Of a stretch of 64,000 nt of DNA, positions 41,586-52,571 are shown piece after piece. The notes below the pieces were generated by a model. It did no database searches. It had not been told where the DNA came from and saw only the letters and a list, made by a program, of their open reading frames with translations. Source of the stretch: an uncultured Clostridia bacterium (GTDB lineage: Bacteria; Bacillota; Clostridia; UBA1381); contig CAJUEZ010000005.1 in assembly GCA_910585485.1 (NCBI GenBank), positions 5,850 through 69,849 on the forward strand, written 5' to 3'. Made by a program: the position numbers and the translations under genes. Positions within the stretch are counted from its first letter, which is position 1, and every line of letters starts with the position of its first letter.

Positions 41586-42800
41586 ATGAAATACATTGTA
41601 ATTTTAGGAGACGGTATGGCAGATTATCCCGTAGACGCTTTTAACGGTAAAACCATACTTGAGATTGCCGAAAAGCCAACAATAGACTATATGGCGAAAC
41701 ACGGTGAAATGGGTATGGTGAAAACCGTACAGGAGGGCATGAAGCCCGGCAGCGATGTGGCTAATCTGTCAGTTATGGGATATGACACAAAAAAATGCTA
41801 CAGCGGCCGTTCACCTCTTGAAGCCGCTTCAATCGGCATTGAAATGAAAGATAGCGACGTAACATTTAGAACAAATCTTGTAACGCTTTCAGACGAGGAA
41901 AATTACGAGGACAAAACAATGCTTGATTACAGTGCGGGAGAAATCACCACCGAAGAAGCGGCAGAACTTATAAGCGCTGTAGCCGCGGAACTTAACACCG
42001 ATAAAATCAAATTCTATCCCGGCATAAGCTATCGCCATCTCTGCGTATGGGACGGCGGCAGCACAAATGTTGACATGACTCCCCCGCATGACATTTCTGA
42101 CAAGAAGATAACAGACCATCTTCCAAAGGGTGACGGCGCGGATACTTTCATAGAAATGATGAAAAAAAGCGAGAAGATTTTAAAAGAACATCCTGTAAAT
42201 AAGGCGCGCGCCGCGGCCGGTAAAAATATGGCTACATCAATATGGCCATGGGGCGAGGGCACAAAACCGCAGCTTGATAATTTTGAAGAAAAGTTCGGAC
42301 TTAAGGGAAGTGTTATCTCGGCAGTAGACCTTATAAAAGGTATCGCAAAATGCGCCGGTATGAACTCAATAGATGTTGATGGAGCAACAGGAAACTGTGA
42401 GACGAACTGGGAAGGCAAAGCGCAGGCGGCGCTTGATACACTCCTTGAAGGAAGTGATTTTGTGTATGTACACATGGAGGCTCCGGACGAGATGGGACAT
42501 CAAGGCGCGCCGGAGAAAAAGAAGTTTGCCGTTGAAACCATTGACAAGAAGGTTGTTAAATTCCTCAAAGACGAGCTTGAAAAGCGGGGCATTGATTACA
42601 GAATGATGATTCTGCCCGACCACCCGACTCCGATTAAGCTTAAAACGCATGTGTCAGACCCGGTTCCGTACATCATTTACGACAGTACCAAGGAAACCGA
42701 TACAAACAAGGATTTAAATTATACCGAGGAAAATGGCAAAAAAACAGGTATTTATATAGAAAAAGGCTACACGCTTATGAACAGATTTCTTGAAAGATAA
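41586..42800 (+). CDS. apgM: Cofactor-independent phosphoglycerate mutase, archaeal type
   Basis: The 404-residue protein begins MKYIVILGDGMADYP and has the Ser nucleophile region GSDVANLSVMGYD plus the downstream metal-binding DEMGHQG and LPDHPTP. This is the ApgM family (alkaline-phosphatase superfamily), shorter than the bacterial iPGM. It converts 3- to 2-phosphoglycerate in glycolysis. The archaeal-type form occurs in part of the clostridia. It is placed between degV and metG with AAAGGATG before the ATG. Confidence 0.92.
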   Translation: MKYIVILGDGMADYPVDAFNGKTILEIAEKPTIDYMAKHGEMGMVKTVQEGMKPGSDVANLSVMGYDTKKCYSGRSPLEAASIGIEMKDSDVTFRTNLVTLSDEENYEDKTMLDYSAGEITTEEAAELISAVAAELNTDKIKFYPGISYRHLCVWDGGSTNVDMTPPHDISDKKITDHLPKGDGADTFIEMMKKSEKILKEHPVNKARAAAGKNMATSIWPWGEGTKPQLDNFEEKFGLKGSVISAVDLIKGIAKCAGMNSIDVDGATGNCETNWEGKAQAALDTLLEGSDFVYVHMEAPDEMGHQGAPEKKKFAVETIDKKVVKFLKDELEKRGIDYRMMILPDHPTPIKLKTHVSDPVPYIIYDSTKETDTNKDLNYTEENGKKTGIYIEKGYTLMNRFLER

Positions 42801-42820
42801 TTAATGGAGAGTGACAACGA

Positions 42821-44746
42821 ATGAGCAAAGAAAAATATTATATTACAACCGCGATTGCGTATACTTCAAAAAAACCTCATATCGGCAACACATATGAGAT
42901 AATACTGACAGATGCCATTGCGCGTTTTAACAGATTTATAGGCAAGGATGTGTTTTTCCTTACGGGTACTGATGAGCACGGTCAGAAAATACAGGAAATT
43001 GCCGAGGCGGAGGGCATTACACCCAAACAGCATGTTGATAAAATCGCGTCGCAGATAAAGGATATAGCCGATATGCTTAATATCAGCTACGATAAGTTTA
43101 TCCGCACAACTGACGATTACCATGAAAAATCAGTTCAGCAGATTTTTAAAAAGCTATACGACCAGGGTGATATTTACAAGAGTGAATATGAGGGATGGTA
43201 CTGCACTCCATGCGAATCGTTTTGGACGGAAACACAGCTTGTAGACGGAAAATGTCCCGACTGCGGACGCGAGGTTGAAAAAGCAAAAGAGGAAGCATAC
43301 TTCTTCAAGATGAGCAAATATCAGGATAAACTGATGGAATATATAAATACTCACCCTGAGTTTATCCAGCCTGAATCACGCAAAAATGAAATGGTAAATA
43401 ACTTTTTAAAGCCGGGACTTCAGGATTTATGCGTATCGAGAACAAGTTTCACTTGGGGTATTCCTGTTGAGTTTGACCCCGGACATGTTATATATGTATG
43501 GATTGACGCGCTTTCAAATTATATAACGGCGCTTGGCTATACTCCTGAAGAAAAAGGCGAACTTTATAATAAATACTGGCCGGCGGATGTTCATATTATA
43601 GGCAAGGACATTCTTCGCTTCCACACGATTTACTGGCCAATTATGCTCATGGCACTTGGCGAGCCGCTGCCAAAACAAGTATTTGGACATCCATGGATGC
43701 TTGTCGGCGAGGAAAAAATGAGTAAATCAAGAGGCAACGTTATTTACGCCGAAGACCTTGTCAGACATTTCGGTGTAGACGCTGTCAGATATTATTCTCT
43801 GCATGAAATGCCTTTTGCTCAGGACGGCACAATTACCTATGAAGTATTTATAAGCCGCTTTAACAGTAACCTTGCAAATACGCTCGGTAATCTTGTGAAC
43901 AGAACCGTGGCAATGATTAATAAATATTTTGAAGGTATTATTCAGAGCGGCAGCGTTTCAGGAGAATTTGACGATGACCTTAAAGCCGTTGCCACAGGTG
44001 CGATAGATGCAATTATCAAGAAGATGAATACGCTGCATGTCGCGGACAGTCTTGATGAAATATGGCGCGTTGTCGATAGGGCGAATAAATATATAGATGA
44101 GACCGCTCCCTGGGTACTTGCAAAAAATGACTCGGATAAGCCGCGCTTGGGAACAGTTCTTTATAATCTCGTTGAGACAATCAGAATTATCGCGGCGCTT
44201 TTAAGTCCGTTTATGCCTGAGACGGCTCAAAAAATAGCCGCTCAGATTAACACTTCTCAGCTAAGCTTTGAAAGCACAAAGACCTTCGGCGAAATAAAAG
44301 AGGGCGGCAAAGTCGGCGAGGCTCAGGTGCTCTTCCAAAGAATAGATGCCGAAAAGAAACTTGCCGAACTTGCGGAAGAACTTGAAGAATGCGAGGAAAA
44401 AATTGAAATTGCTCCATACAAGGACTATATTGAGTTTGAGGAATTTGAAAAGCTTGATATACGCGTGGGAAAAGTAATTGAATGTGAAAAAGTTCCAAAA
44501 TCTTCAAAACTGCTTCGTTTTACGCTCCGGGTAGGAAGCGAGACAAGACAAATTCTTTCGGGTATTTCAAAATACCATACTCCTGAGGAACTGATTGGCA
44601 AAAACGTTCTGTTTGTGGCTAATCTGAAACCGAGAACAATGATGGGACTTGAATCATGCGGTATGATTTTGTCAGCAGAATTTGAAGATAAGCTGACAGT
44701 GCTTACAACGCTTAACGATATTCAAAGCGGCGCTGAAATTGTGTAA
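42821..44746 (+). CDS. metG: Methionyl-tRNA synthetase with C-terminal tRNA-binding domain
   Basis: This 641-residue class I synthetase has HIGNTYE (HIGH-like), TGTDEHGQK, a four-Cys zinc knuckle (CTPCESFW...CPDCGRE), KMSKSRGN (KMSKS loop) and an anticodon domain. The end (FEKLDIRVGKVIECEKVP) is an EMAP/Trbp111-type tRNA-binding and dimerisation domain. It charges tRNA-Met. GGAGAG lies before the ATG, 20 bp after apgM. Full length and complete. Confidence 0.96.
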   Translation: MSKEKYYITTAIAYTSKKPHIGNTYEIILTDAIARFNRFIGKDVFFLTGTDEHGQKIQEIAEAEGITPKQHVDKIASQIKDIADMLNISYDKFIRTTDDYHEKSVQQIFKKLYDQGDIYKSEYEGWYCTPCESFWTETQLVDGKCPDCGREVEKAKEEAYFFKMSKYQDKLMEYINTHPEFIQPESRKNEMVNNFLKPGLQDLCVSRTSFTWGIPVEFDPGHVIYVWIDALSNYITALGYTPEEKGELYNKYWPADVHIIGKDILRFHTIYWPIMLMALGEPLPKQVFGHPWMLVGEEKMSKSRGNVIYAEDLVRHFGVDAVRYYSLHEMPFAQDGTITYEVFISRFNSNLANTLGNLVNRTVAMINKYFEGIIQSGSVSGEFDDDLKAVATGAIDAIIKKMNTLHVADSLDEIWRVVDRANKYIDETAPWVLAKNDSDKPRLGTVLYNLVETIRIIAALLSPFMPETAQKIAAQINTSQLSFESTKTFGEIKEGGKVGEAQVLFQRIDAEKKLAELAEELEECEEKIEIAPYKDYIEFEEFEKLDIRVGKVIECEKVPKSSKLLRFTLRVGSETRQILSGISKYHTPEELIGKNVLFVANLKPRTMMGLESCGMILSAEFEDKLTVLTTLNDIQSGAEIV

Positions 44747-44769
44747 ACCAAAAGAATGAGGTAAAATAT

Positions 44770-45540
44770 ATGCTTGCAGTAGAGCGCAGAAATAAAATTG
44801 AACAGATAATAAATAAAGAGAGAAGCGTACTCGTTGTCGAACTTGCAAGGCAATTCGACGTTACCACGGAAACTATACGAGGCGATCTCGAAAAGCTTGA
44901 AAAGCAAGGCGTTTTAGTGCGTACCTACGGCGGCGCTACGCTTGTTGATAACAGCGAAAGCGATCTTGCCATAACCGAGCGCGATACTGTTAATTACGAG
45001 GGTAAGCAAAGAATAGGAAAATATGCCGCCGGACTTATAAAGGACGGCGAAACTATATTTCTTGACGCGAGCACATCATCATGGCATCTTGCCAGATATA
45101 TAAAAGGCAAGCGCGGAATCACCGTTATAACAAATGCCGAAAAAATTGTCAGCGAACTTTCAAGCTGTGACCATATTCATGTGGTGTGCGTAGGCGGTGA
45201 ACTTACTCCCCGGAACATGTCGTATATAGGCAGAGTTGCCGAAAAAACAATACGAGAAAATTATTACGCGAACAAATTTTTCTTCTCCTGCAAAGGTGTG
45301 ACTCTCGGCAGAGGACTTGTCGATTCAAGCGAGGGCGAGGCTGAAATTAAGAAGGCTATGCTTTCATGCAGTGAATCGGCAATCTTCCTGTGTGATAAGA
45401 ATAAAATCGGCAGACTCGGCGTTCCGAGAATCTCAGAACTGAATAATATCGACTGCTTTGTCACAGACGCTCAGCTTACAGAAGAATGGAAAGAAGAACT
45501 TGCTCAGGAAGACGTAAAACTTGTAATTGTGGAAAAGTAA
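44770..45540 (+). CDS. DeoR-family sugar-metabolism regulator
   Basis: This 256-residue protein has the DeoR N-terminal HTH (RRNKIEQIINKERSVLVVELARQFDVTTETIRGDLEKLEKQGVLVRTYGGA) and a C-terminal sugar-phosphate sensor domain with ITVITNAEKIVSEL and GGELTPRNMSYIG. It represses a sugar-use operon until a phosphorylated sugar binds; no such operon is adjacent, so the target is unknown. It lies 23 bp after metG. Confidence 0.9.
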   Translation: MLAVERRNKIEQIINKERSVLVVELARQFDVTTETIRGDLEKLEKQGVLVRTYGGATLVDNSESDLAITERDTVNYEGKQRIGKYAAGLIKDGETIFLDASTSSWHLARYIKGKRGITVITNAEKIVSELSSCDHIHVVCVGGELTPRNMSYIGRVAEKTIRENYYANKFFFSCKGVTLGRGLVDSSEGEAEIKKAMLSCSESAIFLCDKNKIGRLGVPRISELNNIDCFVTDAQLTEEWKEELAQEDVKLVIVEK

Positions 45541-45604
45541 TATACTTTTTAACTGAATTTTCTGTTAATGATGAGCATTACATACGCAATAATTTATTAT
45601 CAAT

Positions 45605-45642
45605 AAAAATAACCGCTTCATCTGAAGCGGTTATTTTTATTA
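45605..45642. terminator. Bidirectional terminator between deoR-type gene and ilvC
   Basis: AAATAACCGCTTCA-TCT-GAAGCGGTTATTT with A and T flanks on both sides, serving convergent genes. Confidence 0.92.
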
Positions 45643-45650
45643 AGTACAGA

Positions 45651-46676
<1,026 letters not shown>

Positions 46677-46710
46677 TTACCTCTTTCTTTTATTTTATTA
46701 TAAATAATTT

Positions 46711-47211
46711 TTATTTATCAACTCGTAAAGTGTTTGTACCGCGTTCAAGCGCCGTCATACCTGTAAGAGCGATTTCTTCTATGCCGTACGGCTCAACCAT
46801 ATCTATAAACGCTCCTATTTTTCTGTCATGACCTGTTATCTCGGCAGTAAGAGTATTTGATGAAATATCGACTATATTCGCTCTGAACACAGTTGTGATT
46901 TCAATAACTTCACTTCTCGTCTTAGGAGTTACCTTAACTTTTATAAGAGCCAAACCACGCTTAACAATCTCATTATCACGCAATGTCTTGATTTTGATAA
47001 CTTCCATAATTTTAGAAAGCTGCTTTGAAACCTGTTCAACAGTCTGCGCGTCGCCGTTTACCTCAATAGTAATACGCGATACCTGCGGATCCTGCGTTGT
47101 ACCCACTGAAAGTGAGTGAATATTAAATCCTCGTCTTGAAAACATTCCGACAACCCTCGAAAGCACTCCCGGATTATTTTCAACAAGTACGGATAATGTG
47201 TATCTTTCCAT
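46711..47211 (-). CDS. ilvN: Acetolactate synthase regulatory subunit
   Basis: This 166-residue protein starts with the ACT domain typical of IlvH/IlvN (LSVLVENNPGVLSRVVGMFSRRGFNIHSLSVG) and has the C-terminal small-subunit domain. It binds valine and controls activity of the large subunit, encoded 1 bp upstream. Normal length. Confidence 0.95.
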   Translation of the reverse strand: MERYTLSVLVENNPGVLSRVVGMFSRRGFNIHSLSVGTTQDPQVSRITIEVNGDAQTVEQVSKQLSKIMEVIKIKTLRDNEIVKRGLALIKVKVTPKTRSEVIEITTVFRANIVDISSNTLTAEITGHDRKIGAFIDMVEPYGIEEIALTGMTALERGTNTLRVDK

Positions 47212-47212
47212 A

Positions 47213-48889
47213 TTATTTGTCCTCCTTTTCCGGAAGAGTCGCCTCGTTAAGCGCGTCGCCTGTAGGCTCGAACGGACTTACATTAACTATTAGCAGATAT
47301 GAGCCGTCCGCTGCCATCATTTTATCAATGGCATCGCCAACTTCACTGTTCTGCATAACCGTTCCGCTTTCTATTCCATACGCCTTTGCAAGCATATCAA
47401 AATCAGGTTTACAGTCAATATTTACTGCCTGATAGTTTGACTTATACAAAAGATACTGATGCTCATGCACCATGCCAAGACGGCGATTTTGGAACAACAC
47501 CATTTTAACGGGTATATCCCACTGTGCCATTGTTCCCATTTCAGGAAGGTCCATTTGGAAACTTCCATCACCCATCACGGCAATAACAGGTTTTTGACCC
47601 TTAGCCGCAACGGACGCGCCGATTGCCGCGGGAAGTCCGTAACCCATCGTTCCAAAGCCTCCTGATGTCAAAAGTGAGCGAGGTGTTGTAAACGTGAAAT
47701 TATTCGCGCACCAAATCTGATTCTGACCAACCTCTGTTGAAAGATAAACGTCCGACTTTGTCTTCTGAGAAAGCACATTAAGGAAATATTTCGGATTTAC
47801 AAATCCGTTATCATCGCTGAACGGCTGATGAGTAAATCGGCTTCTTAGTTCTTCTGTTTCCTCAATCCACGCTTTGTCTGCCTTATAGCCTGAAACAAGC
47901 GATGTAAGCTGCTCCAATACATCTTTTATATCGCCTACAACCGGAATATACGGCTGAATGTTTTTGCCTATTTCCGCGGGGTCAATATCTATATGTATCA
48001 GCTTATTCCCTTCTTCAAGTCCTTTTACATTTGCCACTGTTCTATCGCCCAGTCTTGAACCCATTACAAGCACAAGGTCTGCACGGTTGAAAATCATGTT
48101 TGCTCTTTTTGAGCCGTGAGAGCCAATCATTCCGTAATAGCGAGGACTGTCAGTCGGAATTGTACCTATTCCCATCATTGTTGACACAACAGGAATATCA
48201 GTTTCTTTAACAAATTTTCTGAACTCGTTTGTAGCGTCCGAACTCACTATGCCTCCGCCCGCAAGAATAACAGGCTTTTTCGCGTTCTTTACCGCCTCGC
48301 TGACCTTTTTAATCTGCGATTCGTTCGCTTTGCCCAAAAGCTTATAGCCACGGATATTAACGTCTTCATCCTCCTCGGGATAATCAAATTCAGCCTTTAA
48401 AATATCCATTGGGAAGTCGATAAGCACCGGACCCGGACGACCCGTATTAGCGATGTGGAACGCCTCGTTTACAACCTTTGGAATATCCAATCCGTCTTTA
48501 ACAAGATAGCTGTGCTTTGTAAAAGGAAGCGTCGCTCCCGTAATATCAACCTCCTGGAACGCGTCTTTACCGATAAGCTTTGTTGTAACCTGACCTGTAA
48601 GCGCTACCATAGGAATAGAATCCATATAAGCGGTAGCAATACCTGTGATAAGATTTGTCGCTCCCGGACCCGATGTTGCGGTACACACACCGGCTTGTTT
48701 TGTAACTCTCGCATAACCTGACGCCATATGAGCCGCGCCCTGCTCGTTACGTGTTAAAATATGCTTTATGGAAGAAAAAGAAAGCTTGTCTATTATAGGA
48801 CAGTTAGCCGCACCGGGGTATCCGAATACAACTTTAACGCCGTTTTTCTCCAATGTTTTTACAGCCATTTCAGCACCGGTCATTCTCAA
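47213..48889 (-). CDS. ilvB: Acetolactate synthase large subunit
   Basis: This 558-residue ThDP enzyme has the catalytic Glu in RNEQGAAHMASGYAR, the FAD/ThDP domain order of acetohydroxyacid synthases and the ThDP-Mg motif GDGSFQMDLPEMGTMAQWDIPVKMVLFQN. It joins two pyruvates, or pyruvate and 2-oxobutyrate, in branched-chain amino-acid synthesis. I keep the TTG at 48889, 7 nt after AAAGGGGG; an ATG at 48883 is possible. It leads the operon. Confidence 0.95.
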   Translation of the reverse strand: MRMTGAEMAVKTLEKNGVKVVFGYPGAANCPIIDKLSFSSIKHILTRNEQGAAHMASGYARVTKQAGVCTATSGPGATNLITGIATAYMDSIPMVALTGQVTTKLIGKDAFQEVDITGATLPFTKHSYLVKDGLDIPKVVNEAFHIANTGRPGPVLIDFPMDILKAEFDYPEEDEDVNIRGYKLLGKANESQIKKVSEAVKNAKKPVILAGGGIVSSDATNEFRKFVKETDIPVVSTMMGIGTIPTDSPRYYGMIGSHGSKRANMIFNRADLVLVMGSRLGDRTVANVKGLEEGNKLIHIDIDPAEIGKNIQPYIPVVGDIKDVLEQLTSLVSGYKADKAWIEETEELRSRFTHQPFSDDNGFVNPKYFLNVLSQKTKSDVYLSTEVGQNQIWCANNFTFTTPRSLLTSGGFGTMGYGLPAAIGASVAAKGQKPVIAVMGDGSFQMDLPEMGTMAQWDIPVKMVLFQNRRLGMVHEHQYLLYKSNYQAVNIDCKPDFDMLAKAYGIESGTVMQNSEVGDAIDKMMAADGSYLLIVNVSPFEPTGDALNEATLPEKEDK

Positions 48890-48925
48890 AAAAATTCCCC
48901 CTTTAAAGTTTAATATAGTAGTATT

Positions 48926-49006
48926 TCAGCGCCCGATTGTCCGCGCTGTAACAAAAACCATCATATCAGATTTGTCTTGTGGAAAATCGAATCTTTCTAA
49001 AAGCAT
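48926..49006 (-). CDS. Possible leader peptide of the ilv operon (26 residues)
   Basis: A small frame (MLLERFDFPQDKSDMMVFVTARTIGR) lies in the ilv leader, with a weak AAAGAG ribosome site. Two Leu, two Val and one Ile in 26 residues is only a mild enrichment. CAGCGC-10 nt-GCGCTG overlaps its end. An attenuation role is conceivable but not strongly supported. Confidence 0.3.
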   Translation of the reverse strand: MLLERFDFPQDKSDMMVFVTARTIGR

Positions 49007-49091
49007 AATGCTCTTTGGAAATGATGGTGCTGCTCAGGAGACAGCTATGTTATAACTGTCCCAAGGTACAATTATATTATCGTACCATATT

Positions 49092-49120
49092 ATTTTATCA
49101 GCGAAACCGCTGATTGTCAA
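49092..49120 (-). promoter_or_regulatory. ilvBp: ilv operon promoter with a palindrome in the spacer
   Basis: Minus strand: -35 TTGACA (49120-49115), 17-bp spacer, -10 TAAAAT (49097-49092). The spacer holds ATCAGCG-4 nt-CGCTGAT (49097-49114), ideally placed for a repressor to block polymerase. The ~200-nt leader that follows contains two more dyads (GGTAC...GTACC and GACAG...CTGTC). No T-box motif is seen. Confidence 0.75.
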
Positions 49121-49282
49121 CTGTTTTTATACATTATTGTAACTGTTAGATACTTCTGTTAACACTATGACATTTTTTTTGTGTATTATTGAATCCTATT
49201 GAGAAATCAAGTAAAAATATCCATGGAAAAATATAAATTTTTTCTTTGCTCTTCCCCCAAATCATAAATTATTAATATTAGA

Positions 49283-49314
49283 TATTGTAACGCAAAAAAA
49301 AATGTGTTACAATA
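49283..49314. promoter_or_regulatory. Inverted repeat before the DUF624 gene
   Basis: ATTGTAAC (49284-49291) and GTTACAAT (49306-49313) form an 8-bp dyad around a 14-bp A-rich spacer, 35 bp upstream of the start codon at 49349. It is a probable operator overlapping the promoter. The rest of the 460-bp gap holds the ilv promoter and leader. Confidence 0.55.
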
Positions 49315-49348
49315 TATCTTGTACAAATTTTAAAGGAGAGACAACGAT

Positions 49349-50266
49349 ATGGGAATATTTGGCGGAGGATACACAAAACCCGGGAAGGGTGTAGATAAAA
49401 ACGAGCCTAAAAAAAGAGGTCCTTTTTTATATTTTGATATTATAATACATAAATTTATGAAGCTTTTAGGCGCAAACTGTCTTTACGGACTGGTAAGCAT
49501 TGTATGGCTGATTCTTCTTGCGATATTTGGAAAGATAATTTTCACAAATACAGGGTTAACTGATATTATAACAAGCCGATTTTCCGCCATAAATCCGGAC
49601 TTTTCTATTGAAATTACGCGCGCCAGCATATCTCTTCTTTTAGAGACGCTGTTTGCGGTCGGTGTGTTCACAATGTGGGGTTCGGGACCTGCGTCAGCGG
49701 CATACGCTTACATAAACCGCTGCTTTACGCGCGGCGATCATACATGGATTGTCAGTGACGGCAAAGATAAATTCAAAGAGAATTTTAAACAGGGAATGTT
49801 TGTTGTTATAATAGACGCTGTTATTCTTTTACTCGGAATTAACGCGATTTGCTTTTACTACAGTTTTTACGTTCAGACATCTCAGTTTATATGGCTGCTG
49901 CTGATATACATAATGATATTAGTATTTGCCATATATACAATGATGCACCCGTATTTGTATCAAATAATGGTCACATTTGAATGTAAAATAGGCGCGCTGT
50001 ACAAAAATGCGCTGCTTATAACTCTTGCCAAACTTCCGCTCAATCTTATTTTAACGGCGATTTGCGCGGCAATCACGCTTGGCATATTCTTTATTGTTGA
50101 AGACCCGATTATCTCAATGCTGACAGCAATCATATTCGGATTGTGCTTCACGGCTTATCCGCGTGATTTCTACGCGGCGAGAGTTATTGAAAAATCAATC
50201 CTGAGAGATATAAAAGCAAAACAGACAAAAACAGTAGAGGTAGAATATATTGAGGAGGAAGAATAA
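49349..50266 (+). CDS. DUF624 family membrane protein (YesL-like)
   Basis: This 305-residue protein has about six membrane spans and the DUF624 pattern ([49 protein letters not shown]). YesL-type proteins are often found with sugar-use genes, but their function is unknown. The stop TAA shares its last base with the mnmG ATG, so the two genes are coupled, an unexpected partnership. AAAGGAGAG precedes the ATG. Confidence 0.85.
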   Translation: MGIFGGGYTKPGKGVDKNEPKKRGPFLYFDIIIHKFMKLLGANCLYGLVSIVWLILLAIFGKIIFTNTGLTDIITSRFSAINPDFSIEITRASISLLLETLFAVGVFTMWGSGPASAAYAYINRCFTRGDHTWIVSDGKDKFKENFKQGMFVVIIDAVILLLGINAICFYYSFYVQTSQFIWLLLIYIMILVFAIYTMMHPYLYQIMVTFECKIGALYKNALLITLAKLPLNLILTAICAAITLGIFFIVEDPIISMLTAIIFGLCFTAYPRDFYAARVIEKSILRDIKAKQTKTVEVEYIEEEE

Positions 50267-52143
50267 TGGTTCTTGGCGAATATGATGTTGCCGTCATAGG
50301 CGGCGGACATGCCGGCTGTGAGGCAGCGCTTGCCGCGGCAAGATTAGGCATGAAAACCGTTATATTCTCAATCAGTCTTGACGCTATAGGCAATCTTCCT
50401 TGTAATCCAAGCATAGGCGGAACGGCAAAAGGGCACCTTGTGCGCGAAGTTGACGCGCTCGGCGGCGAAATGGGAAAAGCGGCTGACGCATCATTTATCC
50501 AGTCAAAAATGCTTAACCGCGGAAAAGGTCCCGCCGTACACTCTTTAAGGGCTCAAATTGACAGAAAAAAATATCATGCCGAAATGAAAAAACGTCTTGA
50601 AAATCAGACGGGACTTCAGATAAAACAAGCGGAAATAGTAAATATACTGACAGATAACCAAAACCGGGTGACAGGCGTTGTGACGCATACAGGCACAGAA
50701 TACCGCGTCAAAGCGGCGATTATCGCCAGCGGTACATATTTAAAGGGAAAAATACTTATCGGCAGTTACTCGCGTGAAAGCGGTCCTGACGGAATGTTTC
50801 CGGCGAACGAACTTTCGGAGAATCTGCGCGGTATAGGCATAGAACTAAAACGTTTCAAAACAGGTACTCCCGCGAGAATACACGCTGACACACTTGATTA
50901 CAGCAAAATGGAAATTGAAGAGGGCGACGAAAAAATCATTCCGTTTTCGTTTGAAACGGAAACTCCGGGAGAAAACCTTGCGCCATGCTACCTTGTTTAC
51001 ACAAATGAAAATACTCATAAAATCATACGTGATAATCTCGGCAGAAGCGCTATGTACGGCGGAATGGTCGAAGGAATCGGTCCAAGATACTGTCCGTCCA
51101 TAGAGGACAAAGTCGTAAGATTTTCCGAAAAACCGAGACATCAGCTTTTTATTGAGCCGATGGGGCTTGACACGAAAGAAATGTACGCTCAGGGTTTTTC
51201 AACAAGTATGCCCGAAGATGTTCAACTCGCCATGTATAGAAGTGTCGAGGGTCTTGAAAATGTGGAAATTATGCGCAGTGCGTACGCGATAGAATACGAC
51301 TGCTGCAACCCGACCCAACTTGACGCGTCTCTTGAATTTAAGAAAATAAGCGGTCTTTACGGCGCGGGACAGTTTAACGGCACTTCCGGCTATGAGGAAG
51401 CGGCTGCACAGGGACTTATCGCAGGAATCAACGCGGCATTGAAATTAAAAGTCGAAGAACCTCTTATTTTAAAACGTTCAGACGGATATATCGGCACTCT
51501 TATAGACGATCTCATCACAAAGGGCACAAACGAGCCTTATCGCATGATGACATCACGCTCGGAATATCGTCTGCTTTTAAGGCAAGATAACGCGGATGAG
51601 CGTCTTACACCGTTCGGATATAGAATCGGATTAATCAGTGAGGAAAGATACCAAAAATTCCTCAAAAAAATGGAAATGGTGGAAAATGAAATCAAAAGAA
51701 TTTCTTCCGTGGTCATACCTCCAAAAGCCGCCAATCCGCTTTTGGAAAGATTTAACTCGACACCGGTGCAAACAGGTATAAAATTGAGCGATATGCTGAA
51801 ACGTCCCGAGTTGAATTATGAAACGCTCGCGGAAATTGACACATCACGAAAACCGCTTCCTGCGGCTGTTTGCGAGCAGGTGGAAATAAAACTTAAATAT
51901 GATGGCTATATAAAGCGCCAAAGCGCACAGGTCGAGCAATTTAAAAAAATGGAAGAAAAGCTTCTTCCGGAGAATCAGGATTATTCAGATATACATGGTC
52001 TTCGCCTTGAGGCAAGACAAAAGCTTAATGAAATTCAGCCGAAATCCCTCGGACAAGCTTCAAGAATATCAGGTGTTTCACCGTCTGATATGTCCGTGTT
52101 GATTGTATGGCTGGAAAGCCGTAAATACCGAAAAGACTCATGA
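50266..52143 (+). CDS. mnmG: tRNA uridine-34 carboxymethylaminomethyl enzyme MnmG
   Basis: This 625-residue FAD protein starts with the Rossmann motif [25 protein letters not shown] ([19 protein letters not shown]) and has family blocks [37 protein letters not shown] and the C-terminal YDGYIKRQ. With MnmE it makes the cmnm5U modification at the tRNA wobble position. Length is normal. mnmE is not in the window. A strong terminator follows at 52181. Confidence 0.96.
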   Translation: MVLGEYDVAVIGGGHAGCEAALAAARLGMKTVIFSISLDAIGNLPCNPSIGGTAKGHLVREVDALGGEMGKAADASFIQSKMLNRGKGPAVHSLRAQIDRKKYHAEMKKRLENQTGLQIKQAEIVNILTDNQNRVTGVVTHTGTEYRVKAAIIASGTYLKGKILIGSYSRESGPDGMFPANELSENLRGIGIELKRFKTGTPARIHADTLDYSKMEIEEGDEKIIPFSFETETPGENLAPCYLVYTNENTHKIIRDNLGRSAMYGGMVEGIGPRYCPSIEDKVVRFSEKPRHQLFIEPMGLDTKEMYAQGFSTSMPEDVQLAMYRSVEGLENVEIMRSAYAIEYDCCNPTQLDASLEFKKISGLYGAGQFNGTSGYEEAAAQGLIAGINAALKLKVEEPLILKRSDGYIGTLIDDLITKGTNEPYRMMTSRSEYRLLLRQDNADERLTPFGYRIGLISEERYQKFLKKMEMVENEIKRISSVVIPPKAANPLLERFNSTPVQTGIKLSDMLKRPELNYETLAEIDTSRKPLPAAVCEQVEIKLKYDGYIKRQSAQVEQFKKMEEKLLPENQDYSDIHGLRLEARQKLNEIQPKSLGQASRISGVSPSDMSVLIVWLESRKYRKDS

Positions 52144-52180
52144 CGCAATCATTCCGAATGCAACATAATATCTAAAAAAA

Positions 52181-52210
52181 AATGATACGTTTTCGCGTAT
52201 CATTTTTTTA
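52181..52210 (+). terminator. Terminator after mnmG
   Basis: AATGATACG-6 nt-CGTATCATT followed by TTTTT (A-run on the left side). Confidence 0.92.
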
Positions 52211-52216
52211 TAGGGG

Positions 52217-52271
52217 GTAGCAGTATATCTCATACTTTACAGGAAAAAATGTACAAAGTATATACTGCTAC
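52217..52271. repeat. Long inverted repeat between mnmG and the RHH gene
   Basis: GTAGCAGTATAT (52217-52228) and ATATACTGCTAC (52260-52271) are exact 12-bp complements around 31 bp that can partly pair further (ATACTTT/AAAGTAT). No T-run follows. It could be a small RNA, an operator for the ribbon-helix-helix protein or a remnant. Confidence 0.6.
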
Positions 52272-52389
52272 AGCATTCAATTCCCCTGTTAGTAGTATTA
52301 TATAATATCTTATCCCATTTGTCAATATATTTTTGCATAAAATGTTATAATCTCTTAAGAATAACATATATATGAAAGGAGATTATACC

Positions 52390-52539
52390 ATGAGACCTTT
52401 GAAGGAGAAGGTAAGTATTACATTGGACAATGATATTATAAAAATTGTGAAGGAACTTGCAGAAGAGGACGAGCGTTCCTTTAGCCAGTATATCAATCTT
52501 GTTTTAAGAAATCATATTAAAAAGAAGGAGCAAAAATAA
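52390..52539 (+). CDS. Ribbon-helix-helix DNA-binding protein (49 residues)
   Basis: This is an Arc/CopG-like protein: a short strand (VSITLDNDIIKIVKELA), a turn and a second helix (FSQYINLVLRNHI). GAAAGGAG lies 8 nt before the ATG. Such proteins are often antitoxins or repressors. No toxin gene is beside it: downstream is the convergent NUDIX gene, upstream the inverted repeat at 52217-52271, which may be its target. Confidence 0.75.
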   Translation: MRPLKEKVSITLDNDIIKIVKELAEEDERSFSQYINLVLRNHIKKKEQK

Positions 52540-52571
52540 AAGCTGTTCATTATGAACAGCTTTCTCTCTTA

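Noticed and set aside
48890..49130. Possible T-box leader upstream of ilvB
   Set aside because: No T-box sequence (AGGGTGGNACCGCG type) or specifier loop is visible in the leader.
52390..52539. Type II toxin-antitoxin pair at the RHH gene
   Set aside because: No toxin-sized frame is adjacent on the same strand; the next gene is a convergent NUDIX hydrolase.
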